From assembly GCA_004557185.1 (NCBI GenBank), contig SFEP01000003.1, positions 12,362-76,361 of the forward strand: a stretch of 64,000 nt of DNA. Reading direction: 5' to 3'. Source of the stretch: Bacteroidales bacterium. GTDB lineage: Bacteria > Bacteroidota > Bacteroidia > Bacteroidales > Bacteroidaceae. Position numbers and translations under genes: made by a program. Under the pieces are notes generated by a model. It ran no database searches. It was not told the DNA's origin and saw nothing but the letters and a program-made list of their open reading frames with translations. Within the stretch, counting starts at the first letter, position 1, and each line of letters opens with the position of its first letter. Positions 9,543-18,035 of this stretch are shown here, in pieces.

Positions 9543-10736
9543 TTATGCCTGAAGCGGGGCGGGAGCATACTGATAGAGCGCGAGACCGAAACTTGGCGCT
9601 ACGGCGATGAATGCTTCCATGTAGCGCGATGCGGTTTCCTCGTAGGCTACAAACTCTGTGTTCTTGGCGTAGAACCACACCTCGACAGGCAATCCGTGCG
9701 CGGTGGGGTTGAGTTGACGTGCCAGTACCCACTGGTCGGATGAAATGGAGGCGTCGGCCGAGAGCGTGCGCACAATGTGCTGGCGGAAAAGGGTGAGGTT
9801 GGTGAGGGGCTGTGCGCCCTCTTGCGGAGCGTCACATAGTCCTTGCTCAGCCCAGGCCTGCTGCTCCTCGTGGGTAGCAAAGCGTATGCTGCGCACGTCA
9901 ATGAAAAGGCAACGCTTGACGCGGCGGGCGCCCATACGCAGCATGCCGTCCCAGTTCTGAAACGATTCGCTCACCAGGTTGTAAGGCGGAATGGTTGAGA
10001 TGGTATTGTCGAAGTTGCGTATCTTGATAGTAGTGAGCGAGATTACCTCCACCACGCCATCGATACCGCGGTTTTCAATTGTGACCCAGTCGCCCACCTT
10101 CAGCATTTTGTTGCTCGAAAGTTGTATGCCCGCTACCAGACCCAGTATCGTGTCCTTGAACACCAGCATGAGTACCGTGGCAGCAGCACCTAAGCCTGTG
10201 GCAAGGCGTAGGAGGTCGAGGCCAATGAGCAGCGAGAGCGTGATGATGCTGCCGATGATGAGCACCATGAGGCGGGCAAACTGCAGGATGCCTACAAACT
10301 GGTGTTCGTTTATTTTGGATGTGCACACCGTGCTCACATTTTTCAGAATGGCCGAGAGCAGATGCACGATGTTCCAGGCTATGACGGCCTGCACGATGCG
10401 GTTGGTCCAGAAGAATATGCGGGTGTCGGGGTGGTCGAAGCAAAGCGGCAGCAGATTGTACACCAATACGCTGGGCACGATGTGGAACAGCGCCTTCAGC
10501 ACAGGCCGGTTGATGAGGTAGTCGTCCCACTCGGTCGAAGTGCTTTTCACCAGGTGCAGGATGCGGGGTATGGCCATGCGGCGCAGCAGGAGCACGCACA
10601 GCAGGCATACCAAAAAGAGCAGTACGATGAGCGTGAGCTGTGTGAAGCGTTGGCTCCACAGCAGGTTCATGCCGATGTCTTGAAAAAGGGTTTCAAGGAA
10701 AACCCGCAGGCGGGAAAAGAGTAGGAAACTGTTCAT
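9543..10736 (-). CDS. Mechanosensitive channel, MscS/YbdG type
   Basis: Inner-membrane channel of 397 residues that probably opens under membrane tension at osmotic downshock. The N-terminal half holds about five hydrophobic segments (for example 30-50, 83-100, 115-130, 150-172); the pore-lining region is LLRLATGLGAAATVLMLVFKDTILGLVAGIQL, followed by the MscS beta domain signature VGDWVTIENRGIDGVVEVISLTTIKIRNFDN. The long sensor region in front and the VSESFQNWDGMLRMGARRVKRCLFID stretch resemble E. coli YbdG rather than small MscS. It lies 57 bases after the MFS gene in the same direction. Confidence 0.9.
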   Translation of the reverse strand: MNSFLLFSRLRVFLETLFQDIGMNLLWSQRFTQLTLIVLLFLVCLLCVLLLRRMAIPRILHLVKSTSTEWDDYLINRPVLKALFHIVPSVLVYNLLPLCFDHPDTRIFFWTNRIVQAVIAWNIVHLLSAILKNVSTVCTSKINEHQFVGILQFARLMVLIIGSIITLSLLIGLDLLRLATGLGAAATVLMLVFKDTILGLVAGIQLSSNKMLKVGDWVTIENRGIDGVVEVISLTTIKIRNFDNTISTIPPYNLVSESFQNWDGMLRMGARRVKRCLFIDVRSIRFATHEEQQAWAEQGLCDAPQEGAQPLTNLTLFRQHIVRTLSADASISSDQWVLARQLNPTAHGLPVEVWFYAKNTEFVAYEETASRYMEAFIAVAPSFGLALYQYAPAPLQA

Positions 10737-10793
10737 GTAGTTGTGGTTGCGTAGGGAACTGTAAAAATGGATACGCCCCTGTGTTGTACTGCC

Positions 10794-11987
10794 TTATCGC
10801 AGGCGGTAGCGGCGGTAATGCGGGGTGACGTAATGGTCGAAGAAGAGCATCGACACGAGGCACAGCAACGCGCCGGTGAGGTAGACCGTGTGGAAACCAG
10901 CCTGCTGGGCTATCATGCCGCTGCTCACCACACCCAGCCCTATGCCCACGTCCCATGAGGTGAGGTAGGTGCCGGTGGCAGTGGCGCGCTGGTTGTTGGG
11001 AGCCAGGTTGATGTAGAGCGAATTGTAGGCTGGAAACATGATGCCGAAGCCTACGCCCTGCAAGGCGGGTACAAGGAAAAAGACAATGGCGGTCAGGGTT
11101 GACGAGGCTGGCCTCAGGTAGCGGCAGCACCCCAGCAGCAGGAAAGCCGCCGTGACGAGGTAGAAACCGTAATGGATGCACTCCGTTACATAACCCTTGT
11201 CTACATATTTTCCCGCAAAAATGCGCGACACGCCCATACCTCCCGCCAGCAGTACGAAGAAGAAACCCGTGGGCACGTGCAACCCTATCTCTCTGGCATA
11301 CATGGCCACAAAGTTTGTGGTGGCGCCGTAGGGAATGGAGAGCAGGATGAGCGCCACGCCAGCGGGTATGCCACGTAGCAGGATGAAACGGTCGAGGGAG
11401 ATGGGTGGGCGCTGCACCCGAGGCTTGGCCGGTGCGTGGATACACAGAGCTGCCACAAATCCGATGGCTGAAGCCAGCAGGCTAAGGGTGAATATCCAGT
11501 GATAGGGCAACACGCCATGCAGAAACAAACCCACCATCGGGCCAATGCTCATGGCAAGGTTGTTGGTCAGACCGTAATATCCCAATCCCTCACCCCGCCG
11601 TTCCGAGGGCATGATGTCGACCACGAGTGTATTGCCTCCCACCGTGACAGTGCCGAAAGCCAGTCCGTGCAGCGTGCGCAGCAGGATGAACAGCACCAAA
11701 GCACCGCCCGCCACGTAGCCCGCAAAGAGCACCGTGAAGCAGGCGTAGGAGAGCAAGTACAAGGGTTTGCGGGCAAAAGCATCGAGCAGATAGCCCGAAA
11801 ACGGACGCACCAGGAGCGCCGTCAGCGTGTAGCAACTCAGAATGACGCCTATCGCGCCAGCCGGCAGCCCGTACACCTCTTTCAGATAGAAGGGGAAAAC
11901 GGGGATGAGCAGCCAGAATGCGAAATAGAGCAGGAAGTTGGCTGCCAGGATGCAGCAGTAGGATGGCGTGAAGAGTCGTGCCCTCAT
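10794..11987 (-). CDS. MFS transporter
   Basis: A 397-residue inner-membrane transporter of the major facilitator superfamily with about twelve hydrophobic segments. The ATG at 11985-11987 is preferred because it starts MRARLFTPSYCCILAANFLL directly before the first membrane helix; the frame is open for 24 more codons that look non-membrane and overlap a hairpin. The conserved loop 2-3 motif is seen as RPFSGYLLDAFARKPLYL and its repeat as RIFAGKYVDKGY. The substrate cannot be told; the closest general resemblance is to drug and sugar exporters of the YfcJ/AraJ kind. Confidence 0.88.
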   Translation of the reverse strand: MRARLFTPSYCCILAANFLLYFAFWLLIPVFPFYLKEVYGLPAGAIGVILSCYTLTALLVRPFSGYLLDAFARKPLYLLSYACFTVLFAGYVAGGALVLFILLRTLHGLAFGTVTVGGNTLVVDIMPSERRGEGLGYYGLTNNLAMSIGPMVGLFLHGVLPYHWIFTLSLLASAIGFVAALCIHAPAKPRVQRPPISLDRFILLRGIPAGVALILLSIPYGATTNFVAMYAREIGLHVPTGFFFVLLAGGMGVSRIFAGKYVDKGYVTECIHYGFYLVTAAFLLLGCCRYLRPASSTLTAIVFFLVPALQGVGFGIMFPAYNSLYINLAPNNQRATATGTYLTSWDVGIGLGVVSSGMIAQQAGFHTVYLTGALLCLVSMLFFDHYVTPHYRRYRLR

Positions 11988-12010
11988 GACGTGGTGTGTA
12001 GATAGAAGGA

Positions 12011-12043
12011 ACGGGTCGCAGGCTTCGGTGCCGTGCGACCCGT
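12011..12043 (-). terminator. Hairpin after pheS
   Basis: Perfect 10-bp arms 12011-12020 and 12034-12043 lie 34 bases after the pheS stop. The following minus-strand bases are only moderately T-rich (TCCTTCT), so termination may be partial and the MFS gene may be read through. Confidence 0.65.
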
Positions 12044-12077
12044 TGGAATATTGGCGCACGCTGTGTGCGCGTCACAG

Positions 12078-13100
12078 TTAGTTGGCTGCCATGAATTCGT
12101 CAAGGAAACGCACGTCGTTCTCGGAGAACATACGCAAGTCCTTCACTTGGTATTTCAGGTTGGTGATGCGTTCTACACCCATACCGAAGGCGTAGCCCTT
12201 GTAGATGCTGCTGTCGATGCCGTTAGCCTCAAGCACGTTCGGGTCGACCATGCCGCATCCCAAAATCTCCACCCAGCCAGTGTGCTTGCAGAAACCGCAG
12301 CCCTTGCCGCCGCAGATGTTGCACGAAATGTCCATTTCTGCACTCGGTTCGGTGAAGGGGAAGTAAGAGGGACGCAGACGGATTTTCGTGTCGGCACCAA
12401 ACATTTCACGGGCAAAGGTGAGGAGCACCTGCTTGAGGTCCGTAAAGCTCACATCCTTGTCCACGTAGAGTCCCTCCACCTGGTGGAAGAAGCAGTGGGC
12501 GCGGGCCGAGATGGCTTCGTTGCGGTAAACGCGGCCAGGGCATATTACCCGGATGGGCGGCTGTGTCTTCTCCATCACGCGGCTCTGCACCGAACTGGTG
12601 TGCGTACGCAGCACGATGTCGGGGTGCTGCTCCACGAAGAAGGTGTCCTGCATGTCGCGTGCGGGGTGGTCGTCGGCAAAGTTCATCGAGCCGAACACGT
12701 GCCAGTCATCCTCCACTTCTGGACCATCAGCCATAGCAAAGCCAAGACGGGAAAAGATGTCGATAATCTCATTCTTCACGATGGTCAGCGGGTGGCGTGT
12801 GCCCAAGCGGATGGGGTAGGGCGTACGTGTCAGGTCGAGGTCGCTCAAGTCATCCTCGGCCGTAGCCAGTGTGGCGCGCAGCGTGTTGATGCGCTCTTGC
12901 AAGGCCGTTTTCAGTTCGTTGAGCAACATGCCGATTTCGCGCTTCTGCTCGGGAGCCACGGAGCGGAACTCACCCATGAGCTCGTTGACGATACCTTTCT
13001 TGCTCAAGTATTTGATGCGGAGGTTCTCCAACTCTTGTGCGTCATGAGCCTCGAGCGTGGCCACTTCCTGCAGCAGCGATTTGATTTTGTCTGATAACAT
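12078..13100 (-). CDS. pheS: Phenylalanyl-tRNA synthetase alpha chain
   Basis: Catalytic subunit of the (alpha-beta)2 enzyme that charges tRNA-Phe. The 340-residue product has an N-terminal coiled coil (about 1-85: IKSLLQEVATLEAHDAQELENLRIKYL) that binds tRNA, then the class II core with HPLTIVKNEIIDIFSRLGF, DTFFVEQHP, SVQSRVME, the motif 2 region VICPGRVYRNEA and motif 3 GMGVERI. A cysteine-rich stretch, CNICGGKGCGFCKHTGW, is typical of Bacteroidota PheS. pheT is not adjacent, so the two chains are encoded apart. A full promoter lies about 200 bases upstream, leaving a long leader. Confidence 0.96.
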   Translation of the reverse strand: MLSDKIKSLLQEVATLEAHDAQELENLRIKYLSKKGIVNELMGEFRSVAPEQKREIGMLLNELKTALQERINTLRATLATAEDDLSDLDLTRTPYPIRLGTRHPLTIVKNEIIDIFSRLGFAMADGPEVEDDWHVFGSMNFADDHPARDMQDTFFVEQHPDIVLRTHTSSVQSRVMEKTQPPIRVICPGRVYRNEAISARAHCFFHQVEGLYVDKDVSFTDLKQVLLTFAREMFGADTKIRLRPSYFPFTEPSAEMDISCNICGGKGCGFCKHTGWVEILGCGMVDPNVLEANGIDSSIYKGYAFGMGVERITNLKYQVKDLRMFSENDVRFLDEFMAAN

Positions 13101-13136
13101 GGCGTCTATGTAGTATTTTTGTTTTTTATTCGTGCC

Positions 13137-13182
13137 ATTTCTCGTTAAGCTTGCTCGCGTTGGCCTTTGGGCTTAACGAAAT
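13137..13182. repeat. Inverted repeat in the pheS leader
   Basis: The arms 13137-13150 and 13171-13182 pair GCTTAAC-GAAAT with two extra bases on one side. A diverged copy of the same pair (ATTTCTCG and CTTAACGAAAT) appears at about 1849-1910. It could form a hairpin in the pheS leader; no U run follows. Confidence 0.5.
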
Positions 13183-13209
13183 AGTTGGGGTTGAGGCCGC
13201 GCTCGCACG

Positions 13210-13225
13210 CCTTATATATTATAGG
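13210..13225 (-). promoter_or_regulatory. TATA-rich dyad in the pheS leader
   Basis: On the transcribed strand this reads CCTATAATATATAAGG, a near palindrome, about 110 bases before the pheS start and downstream of its promoter. Similar dyads occur in the leaders of map, degP, the porin and the ATP-grasp-like gene. Confidence 0.4.
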
Positions 13226-13301
13226 TGTGTGCGTGGCTTTTGGGCAGGCCGCCACCAAGGCCAAAAGTAGGTACGGGCGTGACGGTCTGGTTTTCCGCAT
13301 G

Positions 13302-13332
13302 CAAAGGTAGCACAACCCCCGTTAAGAACAAA
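13302..13332 (-). promoter_or_regulatory. pheS promoter
   Basis: On the minus strand TTTG (13329-13332), 19 bases, TACCTTTG (13302-13309): a full Bacteroidota consensus promoter. Confidence 0.82.
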
Positions 13333-13427
13333 ACGAATCCCTCCCGCATTTTCTATTTCGGCCTTGGTGCGTGGGGTTTGTCCACCCCATACCATCAAAC
13401 CGACAAGGCACTCCTGAGCCACGCAAT

Positions 13428-13556
13428 TATTTCCAAGAAAATTGCCATGCCTTGAAAAATTTTTTCCAACGCTTGAAAATATTTTTTCAACGCTTGAAAA
13501 AACTTTTTCAAGGCAGGAAAATAAATTTTCAAGCGTGGGCATTTTTCTTGAAAATA
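13428..13556. repeat. AT-class palindromic tandem element (locus B)
   Basis: Four 21-bp units fill 13450-13533 (starts 13450, 13471, 13492, 13513). Each is a near palindrome of the form CTTGAAAA…TTTTCAAG. Inverted outer arms at 13428-13450 and 13533-13556 begin TATTT and end GAAAATA. The same arms and unit are found at 27663-27793 (locus D). It separates the divergent pheS and pyrF genes. Confidence 0.9.
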
Positions 13557-13816
13557 TGGCAGTGTTATCGTCTCCTTATGGGGATTCCACGGCATGGCGA
13601 GCCATCGCACTCATAAGGTGGGAGGGCTTCACTTCCGCGCTGAATGTGTGGGTTGGGGCTGAGATGATGGGGGCCGTGCGTAGGGTGAGTGTAAAGTCGG
13701 GGCGGTGGTGGAGCTGCACTCGCTGCTTTTTCTTATTTTTGCATCTGCACCGCGCACTGCCTTGTTTGTAGGTGGTGCTGAGAAAACAGGATGTCACTGT
13801 AAAACCATCATATATC

Positions 13817-14635
13817 ATGAACAGACAACAACTTATCGCGAACATTCGCAGCAAACGGTCTTTCCTCTGCGTGGGGCTTGACACTGACCCGTTGAAATTG
13901 CCCAAGCATTTGCAGGGCGAGGATGATGCGGTTTTCCGTTTTAACTGCGCCATTGTTGATGCCACTGCCCCTTTCTGCGTGGCTTACAAGCCCAATCTGG
14001 CTTTCTACGAGGCTGCTGGCCCTGCGGGGGTGGAGGTGTATGAACGCACCGTGGCTTACATCAAGAGTCACTATCCCGACCAGTTTGTCATTGCCGATGC
14101 TAAGCGCGGCGATATAGGCAACACGTCGTCACTCTATGCGCGGGCTATGTTCGAGGGTGAACATACGGCCGATGCGCTCACAGTGGCACCTTATATGGGT
14201 AAGGACAGCGTGACGCCGTTCTTGCAGTATGAGGACAAATGGGTGGTGCTCCTGGCACTGACCAGCAACCCCGGCTCGCACGATTTCCAGATGTTGGAGG
14301 ATGCAAAAGGTAAATGCCTCTTCGAACACGTACTCGAGACCTCGCAGCAGTGGGGCGCGGGTGCCGACCGCATGATGTATGTAGTGGGTGCTACGCAGGG
14401 CAAGTTGTTTGAGCGTGTGCGCAAGGTGGCGCCAGACCACTTCCTGCTCGTACCGGGTGTTGGTGCGCAGGGCGGCTCACTCGATGATGTATGTCACTAC
14501 GGTCTGAATGCCGATTGCGGTCTGCTTGTGAATTCCTCGCGCGGAATCATCTTCGCAGACAGCAGCGAGCATTTTGCAGAGGTTGCTGCCGAAAAGGCTC
14601 AGGAACTACAGCAGGCCATGAGCCGCTGGGTTTAG
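13817..14635 (+). CDS. pyrF: Orotidine 5'-phosphate decarboxylase (type 2)
   Basis: Last step of UMP synthesis. The ATG at 13817 gives 272 residues, the length of the longer type 2 family, starting [22 protein letters not shown]. The catalytic Asp-Lys-Asp array is seen in [16 protein letters not shown], substrate-binding residues in VALDTD-like [10 protein letters not shown] and in [11 protein letters not shown] near the C-terminus. Fifteen more codons are open upstream but lie before a better start context. The gene stands alone and is closed by a terminator 40 bases downstream. Confidence 0.96.
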   Translation: MNRQQLIANIRSKRSFLCVGLDTDPLKLPKHLQGEDDAVFRFNCAIVDATAPFCVAYKPNLAFYEAAGPAGVEVYERTVAYIKSHYPDQFVIADAKRGDIGNTSSLYARAMFEGEHTADALTVAPYMGKDSVTPFLQYEDKWVVLLALTSNPGSHDFQMLEDAKGKCLFEHVLETSQQWGAGADRMMYVVGATQGKLFERVRKVAPDHFLLVPGVGAQGGSLDDVCHYGLNADCGLLVNSSRGIIFADSSEHFAEVAAEKAQELQQAMSRWV

Positions 14636-14965
14636 TTGCCTGCGCTCCCCCTCTATTCCTCAATCAACACATGAAGAGAGGCTGCATCGTATAGAGATTT
14701 GTGCGACGCAGCCTCTTTCTTTTATTTAAACTTGTATATAAAAACGATGCTATTCTTCCTTGAGCCTTTACGCTTATTTTTTTGCCGCATTGTGTCTCTT
14801 TTTTTCAGCCTTCCCGCCCTTTTTCACCTCTGTATCATTCTTATGAGAGTAGTTGCGGATTGGAGGATATTAAAGATGGAGGCTCAATTCCCTACAACCA
14901 CGAGCTGTATGTTAGAACGGGACTGAGTTATTGTACTGGAAAAGGATGTGTCTTCTTTATGCATG
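14636..14965. other. Spacer between convergent pyrF and DUF1294
   Basis: Apart from the pyrF terminator the 330-base spacer shows only AT-rich sequence; no gene or repeat was recognised. Confidence 0.6.
14677..14725 (+). terminator. pyrF terminator
   Basis: Arms 14677-14689 and 14704-14716 share the AGAGGCTGC core with the terminators at 1775 and 41616; TTCTTTTATTT follows on the plus strand. Confidence 0.85.
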
Positions 14966-15238
14966 TTACCCATGCAGTGCGAAGCACAGGGCAAGTTGCA
15001 GTACCAGAATGGCGGGGATGCCTATAGAGAACTGCTTGTGCTGGGTTTTATGTCGCCAGGTGTACATGGCAGCCCATGCTCCTATGCTCCCGCCAACAGC
15101 GGCTAACATCAGGAGCGTTGACTCTGCTATGCGGTGCTTGCCGTGGCGAGCTTTCCATTTATCGACCCCGTAGATGGCAAAGGTGAGCGGGTTGATAATC
15201 AAAAGGTAGTAGAGCAGGAGGGTGTGCAGCATGTCCAT
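14966..15238 (-). CDS. DUF1294 family small membrane protein
   Basis: A 90-residue integral membrane protein with three hydrophobic segments (about 5-22, 41-58, 72-88). The family signature is the charged loop GVDKWKARHGKHRIAESTLL after the first helix, followed by a glycine-rich second helix (LAAVGGSIGAWAAMYTWRHKTQHKQFSIGIPAIL). Function is unknown. It lies downstream of the ribosomal protein cluster but behind a strong hairpin, so it is probably expressed separately or by read-through. Confidence 0.9.
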   Translation of the reverse strand: MDMLHTLLLYYLLIINPLTFAIYGVDKWKARHGKHRIAESTLLMLAAVGGSIGAWAAMYTWRHKTQHKQFSIGIPAILVLQLALCFALHG

Positions 15239-15287
15239 GAGGTATAAGTTGTGAAGTTCGTGGAGTGAGTTGTAGGCAGTAAGGAAA

Positions 15288-15320
15288 ACCGCACCGCCTC
15301 ATGGAATAAGGCGGTGCGGT
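15288..15320 (-). terminator. Terminator of the rpmB operon
   Basis: Perfect 11-bp GC-rich arms 15288-15298 and 15310-15320, followed on the minus strand by TTTTCCTT. It lies 39 bases after the DUF4295 stop. Confidence 0.8.
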
Positions 15321-15358
15321 GGGAAGGGTATGCTTGGCTGCGTGACGCAGCGCATTGC

Positions 15359-15517
15359 TTAGTTCTTGAAGAAATCTTTAACGGCGTCGTTGGGTACCAT
15401 ACGCTCATCGAAGATGTAAGCACCCGTCTTGGGGCTCTTGACCATTTTGATGACTTTCGTGTATGAACGGCCGTCAGTCTTACCTTCCTGCAGAGTTGCA
15501 ACAGTTTTCTTTGCCAT
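15359..15517 (-). CDS. DUF4295 family protein
   Basis: A 52-residue basic protein, MAKKTVATLQEGKTDGRSY… ending VKDFFKN, found by translating the minus strand between rpmG and the terminator. DUF4295 is a small Bacteroidota family almost always placed just after rpmG; it is suspected to be ribosome-associated because of its charge and gene context, though no role is established. It starts 12 bases after the rpmG stop, so the two are surely co-transcribed. Confidence 0.93.
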   Translation of the reverse strand: MAKKTVATLQEGKTDGRSYTKVIKMVKSPKTGAYIFDERMVPNDAVKDFFKN

Positions 15518-15529
15518 GGTAGTTTATGC

Positions 15530-15721
15530 TTATTTGATTTCTTTGTGAACGGTCATTCTTTTGAGAATGGGGTTGTATTTCTTCAGTTCAAGGCGGTCCG
15601 GCGTGTTCTTGCGGTTCTTCGTGGTAATGTAACGCGATGTTCCGGGCAGTCCGCTCTCTTTCATTTCGGTGCACTCAAGAATTACTTGCACACGGTTGCC
15701 TTTAGCTTTCTTTCCAGCCAT
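15530..15721 (-). CDS. rpmG: 50S ribosomal protein L33
   Basis: A 63-residue ribosomal protein of the large subunit, near the E-site tRNA. The family pattern is clear in [39 protein letters not shown]. The four cysteines of zinc-binding L33 are absent apart from one, so this is the zinc-independent form. It lies between rpmB (96 bases upstream) and DUF4295 (12 bases downstream) in the standard Bacteroidota order. Confidence 0.97.
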   Translation of the reverse strand: MAGKKAKGNRVQVILECTEMKESGLPGTSRYITTKNRKNTPDRLELKKYNPILKRMTVHKEIK

Positions 15722-15817
15722 TGTTGTGTCTACTTGTTATAGGAACCATTCGGCTTGCTCGTGGGGCAGCGTTTGTGTTACGTGCGCAAATCCACTTTGC
15801 ATAAGCCTGCTTGGCTT

Positions 15818-16078
15818 TTATCCGATTACTTTAATGTTTTTCCAGTCGCAATATCCTTTGGCCACGGCTGCACTGAGCGCTGCGTCGAGGCCGATACGGT
15901 TGATGAGACGCAGACCTGCGGCGCTGATGCGGAGGCTGATCCAGCAGTCCTGTTCAACGTAGTAGAACTTCTTTGTGAACAAGTTTACGTCAAACGAACG
16001 CTTGGTACGGCGCTTCGAGTGCGAAACGTTGTTGCCAATCATGGCTTTCTTTCCTGTAATTTGACAAATCTTAGACAT
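15818..16078 (-). CDS. rpmB: 50S ribosomal protein L28
   Basis: An 86-residue large-subunit protein. It begins [33 protein letters not shown], the classical L28 start with the NVSHS motif, and continues [33 protein letters not shown]. It is the first gene of the rpmB-rpmG-DUF4295 operon, which is preceded by a full consensus promoter. Confidence 0.97.
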   Translation of the reverse strand: MSKICQITGKKAMIGNNVSHSKRRTKRSFDVNLFTKKFYYVEQDCWISLRISAAGLRLINRIGLDAALSAAVAKGYCDWKNIKVIG

Positions 16079-16220
16079 TGCTTTCGCTTTGTTTCGTAGT
16101 TGAAATAGATGCGATTGGGGGAGTTGGAACTGCTGCGTCGGGTTTCAGAAGTTGTTGTTGCGTAATCTTGGGGTGGTATTCTTATATTTACCGCCAGTAG
16201 ACACTCCCGCGTTCGGGTTG

Positions 16221-16251
16221 CAAAAGTACTACCTTTTTTGCAAACGGCAAA
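16221..16251 (-). promoter_or_regulatory. rpmB operon promoter
   Basis: On the minus strand TTTG (16248-16251), 19 bases, TACTTTTG (16221-16228). The leader to the rpmB start is about 140 bases, long enough for autogenous control, but no specific structure was identified. Confidence 0.8.
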
Positions 16252-16311
16252 GTGTTGTTGCTCATTTCACTTCACTTTTTTGTATGGCATGTGCAGATAA
16301 AGAGCGAATAA

Positions 16312-16343
16312 GCCTCCCGCATGGCGTTTGCAATGCGGGAGGC
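16312..16343 (-). terminator. cinA terminator
   Basis: Perfect 11-bp arms 16312-16322 and 16333-16343 lie 28 bases after the cinA stop; TTATTCGCT follows on the minus strand. Confidence 0.75.
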
Positions 16344-16370
16344 GGATGGGGATGTGTGGCTCGTAGCGCC

Positions 16371-16874
16371 TTAAGCGTAGATGTCCTTGAGGTAATCGAG
16401 GAGCATGTGCATGGCCGCAGAGGTGGCCGAGGCGAGATTTTTGTCGCGACCGTTGTCCTCTTCAATCATGCGCGTCTCCATGTGGTCTTTGTTGCCAACG
16501 GCTATCCAGATTGTGCCAACAATCACGCCAGCCTTGCCGCCGTCGGGACCGCCAGGACCAGCGTAGCCGCTGATGGCCACAGCGTAGTCGGTACCGAAGA
16601 GTTCGTTGCTGCCAACCACCATTTGCTTGACTACTTCTTCGCAAACAGGAGTTTGTTCGGCAATGACCTGTGCGTCAACTTTCAGCAGGTTTTCTTTTAC
16701 TTCGTCGGCGTAGCAGATGAGACCGCCTTTGTAGTAGTTCGAACTGCCAGGAACGGCCGTTATCACACTGGCGATGCGGCCGGCGGTGCAACTTTCGGCG
16801 GTAGAAAGCGTTACGCTCTCGCGCCACATGATTTCATTGATTTCTTTACTTACGAGTTTGAGGTCTAAGTCCAT
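16371..16874 (-). CDS. CinA-type nicotinamide-nucleotide amidohydrolase
   Basis: A 167-residue stand-alone CinA C-terminal domain (PncC type) that would deamidate nicotinamide mononucleotide to the acid form in NAD recycling. The motif TAESCTAGRIASVITAVPGSS (catalytic Ser/Lys region), YYKGGLICYADEVKENLL and the loop AISGYAGPGGPDGGKAGVIVGTIWIA match the family. It lies 60 bases after tsaD, a conserved neighbour pair in Bacteroidota. The N-terminal MoeA-like half of full CinA is absent, as is usual for the short form. Confidence 0.93.
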   Translation of the reverse strand: MDLDLKLVSKEINEIMWRESVTLSTAESCTAGRIASVITAVPGSSNYYKGGLICYADEVKENLLKVDAQVIAEQTPVCEEVVKQMVVGSNELFGTDYAVAISGYAGPGGPDGGKAGVIVGTIWIAVGNKDHMETRMIEEDNGRDKNLASATSAAMHMLLDYLKDIYA

Positions 16875-16934
16875 AGGGATGGTATGAAATGGGGTTTATT
16901 CAGTTTGTTGTTTTCTTATTGTAGTCGCCGTGGT

Positions 16935-18005
16935 TCATTGCAACTTGGTCTTGCTGCTGATGCGGCAGTAGGCGGGCTTGTCCAGCGGGCAGAAGTCCTT
17001 GTCAAGAAATTTGTGGTGTGCCGTGATGGCAATCATGGCGGCGTTGTCGGTAGTGTAGGAGAATTTGGGTATGTAAATGTTCCAACCACGCTTGTCGGCC
17101 CGCTGCTTAAAGGCGTCGCGAAGGGCTGTGTTGGCCGAAACGCCTCCCGAGAGGGCTACGTGGTGTATGCCCGTTTGCTTGACGGCCAAGTCGAGTTTCT
17201 TCATGAGAATGTCTACGATTGTGGCTTCGAGCGAGGCTGCGAGGTCTTCAAGGTGGTGGGCTATGAAATCAGGGTCAGTGGCGAGCTGGTCGCGTAGAAA
17301 ATATAGGAATGATGTTTTGAGTCCAGAGAAACTGTAATCCAATCCCGCGATATGAGGCTTGCTGAATGCGAAAGCCTTGGGGTTCCCTTTTCGTGCCAAA
17401 CGGTCGATGATGGGGCCTCCGGGATAGCCTAAGTTCATTACTTTGGAGCATTTGTCCATGGCTTCGCCAGCCGCATCATCAATGGTCTGGCCCAGGATTT
17501 CCATGTCGTTGTAGGCGTTTACCTTTACAATTTGTGAATTGCCGCCGCTCACAAGCAGACAGAGGAATGGGTAGGGAGGCACGGTGTGTGGCTCGTCGGG
17601 CGTTTTTATGAAGTGTGCCAGCACGTGCCCCTGTAAGTGGTTGGCCTCGATGAGAGGGATTCCCAACGACATGGCGAGGCCCTTGGCAAATGATACGCCT
17701 ACAAGCAGCGAGCCCATGAGGCCAGGGCCCAGCGTGACGGCTATGGCTGAGAGTTCTTCGCGTTTCACACCGGCTTGCTTCAGTGCTGCGTGCACTACGG
17801 GGACGATGTGCTGTTGGTGGGCTCGCGAGGCCAGTTCGGGGACAACGCCGCCATAAGCCTCGTGTACAGCCTGACTCGCTGTGACGTTGCTTAGGAGTAG
17901 TCCATTGCGCATCACGGCTGCTGAGGTGTCGTCGCAACTTGACTCAATGGCCAGGATGCAGACAGGTTTCTCTGGGGTGGGGAGTGTGGTTGAGTGTGTA
18001 GTCAT
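16935..18005 (-). CDS. tsaD: tRNA N6-adenosine threonylcarbamoyltransferase
   Basis: Adds the threonylcarbamoyl group to A37 of tRNAs that read ANN codons, working with TsaB and TsaE. The ATG at 18003-18005 yields 356 residues. The metal-binding HxxxH occurs in NHLQGHVLAH, and ASKHA-fold signatures are visible in ILAIESSCDDTSAAV, CLLVSGGNSQIV, DDAAGEAMDKCSKVMNLGYPGGPIID and VALSGGVSANTALR. It starts 30 bases after the map stop and precedes the cinA-type gene. Confidence 0.97.
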   Translation of the reverse strand: MTTHSTTLPTPEKPVCILAIESSCDDTSAAVMRNGLLLSNVTASQAVHEAYGGVVPELASRAHQQHIVPVVHAALKQAGVKREELSAIAVTLGPGLMGSLLVGVSFAKGLAMSLGIPLIEANHLQGHVLAHFIKTPDEPHTVPPYPFLCLLVSGGNSQIVKVNAYNDMEILGQTIDDAAGEAMDKCSKVMNLGYPGGPIIDRLARKGNPKAFAFSKPHIAGLDYSFSGLKTSFLYFLRDQLATDPDFIAHHLEDLAASLEATIVDILMKKLDLAVKQTGIHHVALSGGVSANTALRDAFKQRADKRGWNIYIPKFSYTTDNAAMIAITAHHKFLDKDFCPLDKPAYCRISSKTKLQ

Positions 18006-18035
18006 GTGGAAACTTAACAAGGGCGCGAGGCTGGG

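Larger units (their letters stand above)
13101..13816. other. Divergent intergenic region pheS-pyrF
   Basis: It contains the pheS leader with its two dyads, the pheS promoter, the AT-class element, and at 13734-13741 a TATTTTTG that could be the pyrF -7 box 76 bases before the pyrF start. Nothing else was recognised between 13557 and 13730. Confidence 0.65.

Noticed and set aside
13576..13965. Minus-strand frame overlapping the pyrF start
   Set aside because: It overlaps the clear pyrF coding part and shows no protein-like pattern.
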